From contig DATIXQ010000115.1 of NCBI GenBank assembly GCA_035518375.1, forward strand, positions 1 through 16,104: a stretch of DNA of 16,104 nt. The letters are read 5' to 3'. The notes below the pieces were generated by a model, which did no database searches, was not told the DNA's origin, and saw nothing but the letters and a program-made list of their open reading frames with translations. The stretch's first letter is position 1. Each line of letters begins with the position of its first letter. The position numbers and the translations under genes were made by a program. This document shows, piece after piece, positions 15,637-16,104 of the stretch. The stretch comes from DATJLY01 sp035518375. Its GTDB lineage: Bacteria > Pseudomonadota > Alphaproteobacteria > ATCC43930 > CGMCC-115725.

Positions 15637-16104
15637 CGGGCACAGGTCGCGCTCGCGGCGGCCCTGGCCGCGGGCTTCGTTCCGGGCGCACGCGCCGGCG
15701 GCCCGACCGTCGGCGCCGGCACTGCCACGATCTCGACCTCCGGTTCCACGACCACCATTAACCAAACCTCGCCGCGCGGGGTCTATATCTGGCCGAGCCT
15801 CAATCTCCCGGCCGGCAACACTCTCCAGTTCAACGAGCCGACGAGCGCGTCGATCGCCATCAACCGGGTGACGAGCGGCGCCGCCATCATCAACGGATCG
15901 ATCCTCTCGAATGGCCAGGTGTGGATCATCGATCCGGCCGGCGTGATGTTCGGCCGCGGCAGTTCGGTCAACGTCGCGGGCCTCATCGCCACCACCTCCG
16001 ACATCGCGGGCGGCGACCTCAACTTCGTGAACGGCACCGGCCCGGTCACGTTCGGCACGCCGACCGCCAACGCCGCGGCTGCGATCGTCAACAACGGCTC
16101 GATC
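15628..16104 (+). CDS. TpsA exoprotein, filamentous haemagglutinin-type N-terminus (partial)
   Basis: The gene is cut off by the end of the window; 159 codons are visible without a stop. The GTG at 15628 follows GGAGAGG (15616-15622) at 5 nt and begins a signal peptide (RRRAQVALAAALAAGFVPG, cleavage probably after ARA, residue 23). Residues about 30-150 match the two-partner secretion (haemagglutinin activity) domain that TpsB recognises: VYIWPSLNLPAGNTLQF, INRVTSGAAIINGSILSNG, and VWIIDPAGVMFGRGSSVNVA (98-117). The last corresponds to the NPNG-type motif, with DPAG in place of NPNG. This domain folds into a beta-helix that leads export; the rest of the protein, which decides adhesin, toxin or other role, lies outside the window. 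An ATG at 15614 is out of frame and opens only five codons. The order tpsB then tpsA supports the pairing. Confidence 0.88.
   Translation, partial: MRRRAQVALAAALAAGFVPGARAGGPTVGAGTATISTSGSTTTINQTSPRGVYIWPSLNLPAGNTLQFNEPTSASIAINRVTSGAAIINGSILSNGQVWIIDPAGVMFGRGSSVNVAGLIATTSDIAGGDLNFVNGTGPVTFGTPTANAAAAIVNNGSI

Overview
The window looks like chromosomal DNA of a high-GC alphaproteobacterium, probably Hyphomicrobiales (Rhizobiales) or a close relative. Three things support this. A minus-strand gene order of DUF3576-type lipoprotein, leuS, lptE and holA is typical of that group. The small palindromic intergenic repeats (a GTCATGCCCGGC type, a GAAGCAATC/GATTGCTTC type and a CGCTCAGGATGAG type) are common in Bradyrhizobium-like genomes. 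Most genes have strongly GC-rich third codon positions. Genus cannot be fixed from the sequence alone.

Layout. Positions 1-840 hold intergenic sequence, two repeat units, and an ORF (121-654) whose N-terminal third is read through those repeats. Positions 842-2026 are a two-gene cassette of visibly lower GC: an 82-residue CxxC/CxxC protein, then a TTG-started fusion of a phosphoribosyltransferase-like domain with a GNAT acetyltransferase domain. A structured leader and a promoter-like site lie upstream. This looks acquired and is the least understood part of the window. Positions 2027-2297 carry no gene. A class-3-lipase-like lipoprotein (minus, 2298-3431) diverges from a Rieske oxygenase alpha subunit (3600-4811). 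A 116-bp palindromic repeat separates that gene from a bicupin protein (5038-5958). The oxygenase and the bicupin probably act in one aromatic-compound pathway.

Positions 6107-7717 encode an exported protein with a peptidoglycan-binding domain near each end and a long Pro/Ala-rich middle. Its promoter contains a perfect 13-bp palindrome. The minus-strand housekeeping operon runs from 12697 down to 7947 or 7727: DUF3576 lipoprotein, leuS, lptE, holA, and possibly a 61-residue membrane protein. leuS/lptE overlap by 14 nt and lptE/holA by 4 nt. A good -35/-10 pair (TTGCCG, 17 nt, TAATAT) stands upstream. A YggS-type PLP protein (12823-13512) is divergent from this operon.

The right end is a two-partner secretion locus: a TpsB outer-membrane transporter (about 13740-15443), then the first 159 codons of its TpsA exoprotein (GTG start at 15628, running off the window). 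Directly over the tpsA Shine-Dalgarno and start codon lies a long hairpin (15591-15636) that should hide both. It is a candidate RNA thermometer or other translational switch.

No tRNA, rRNA, CRISPR array, insertion sequence or replication origin was recognised.
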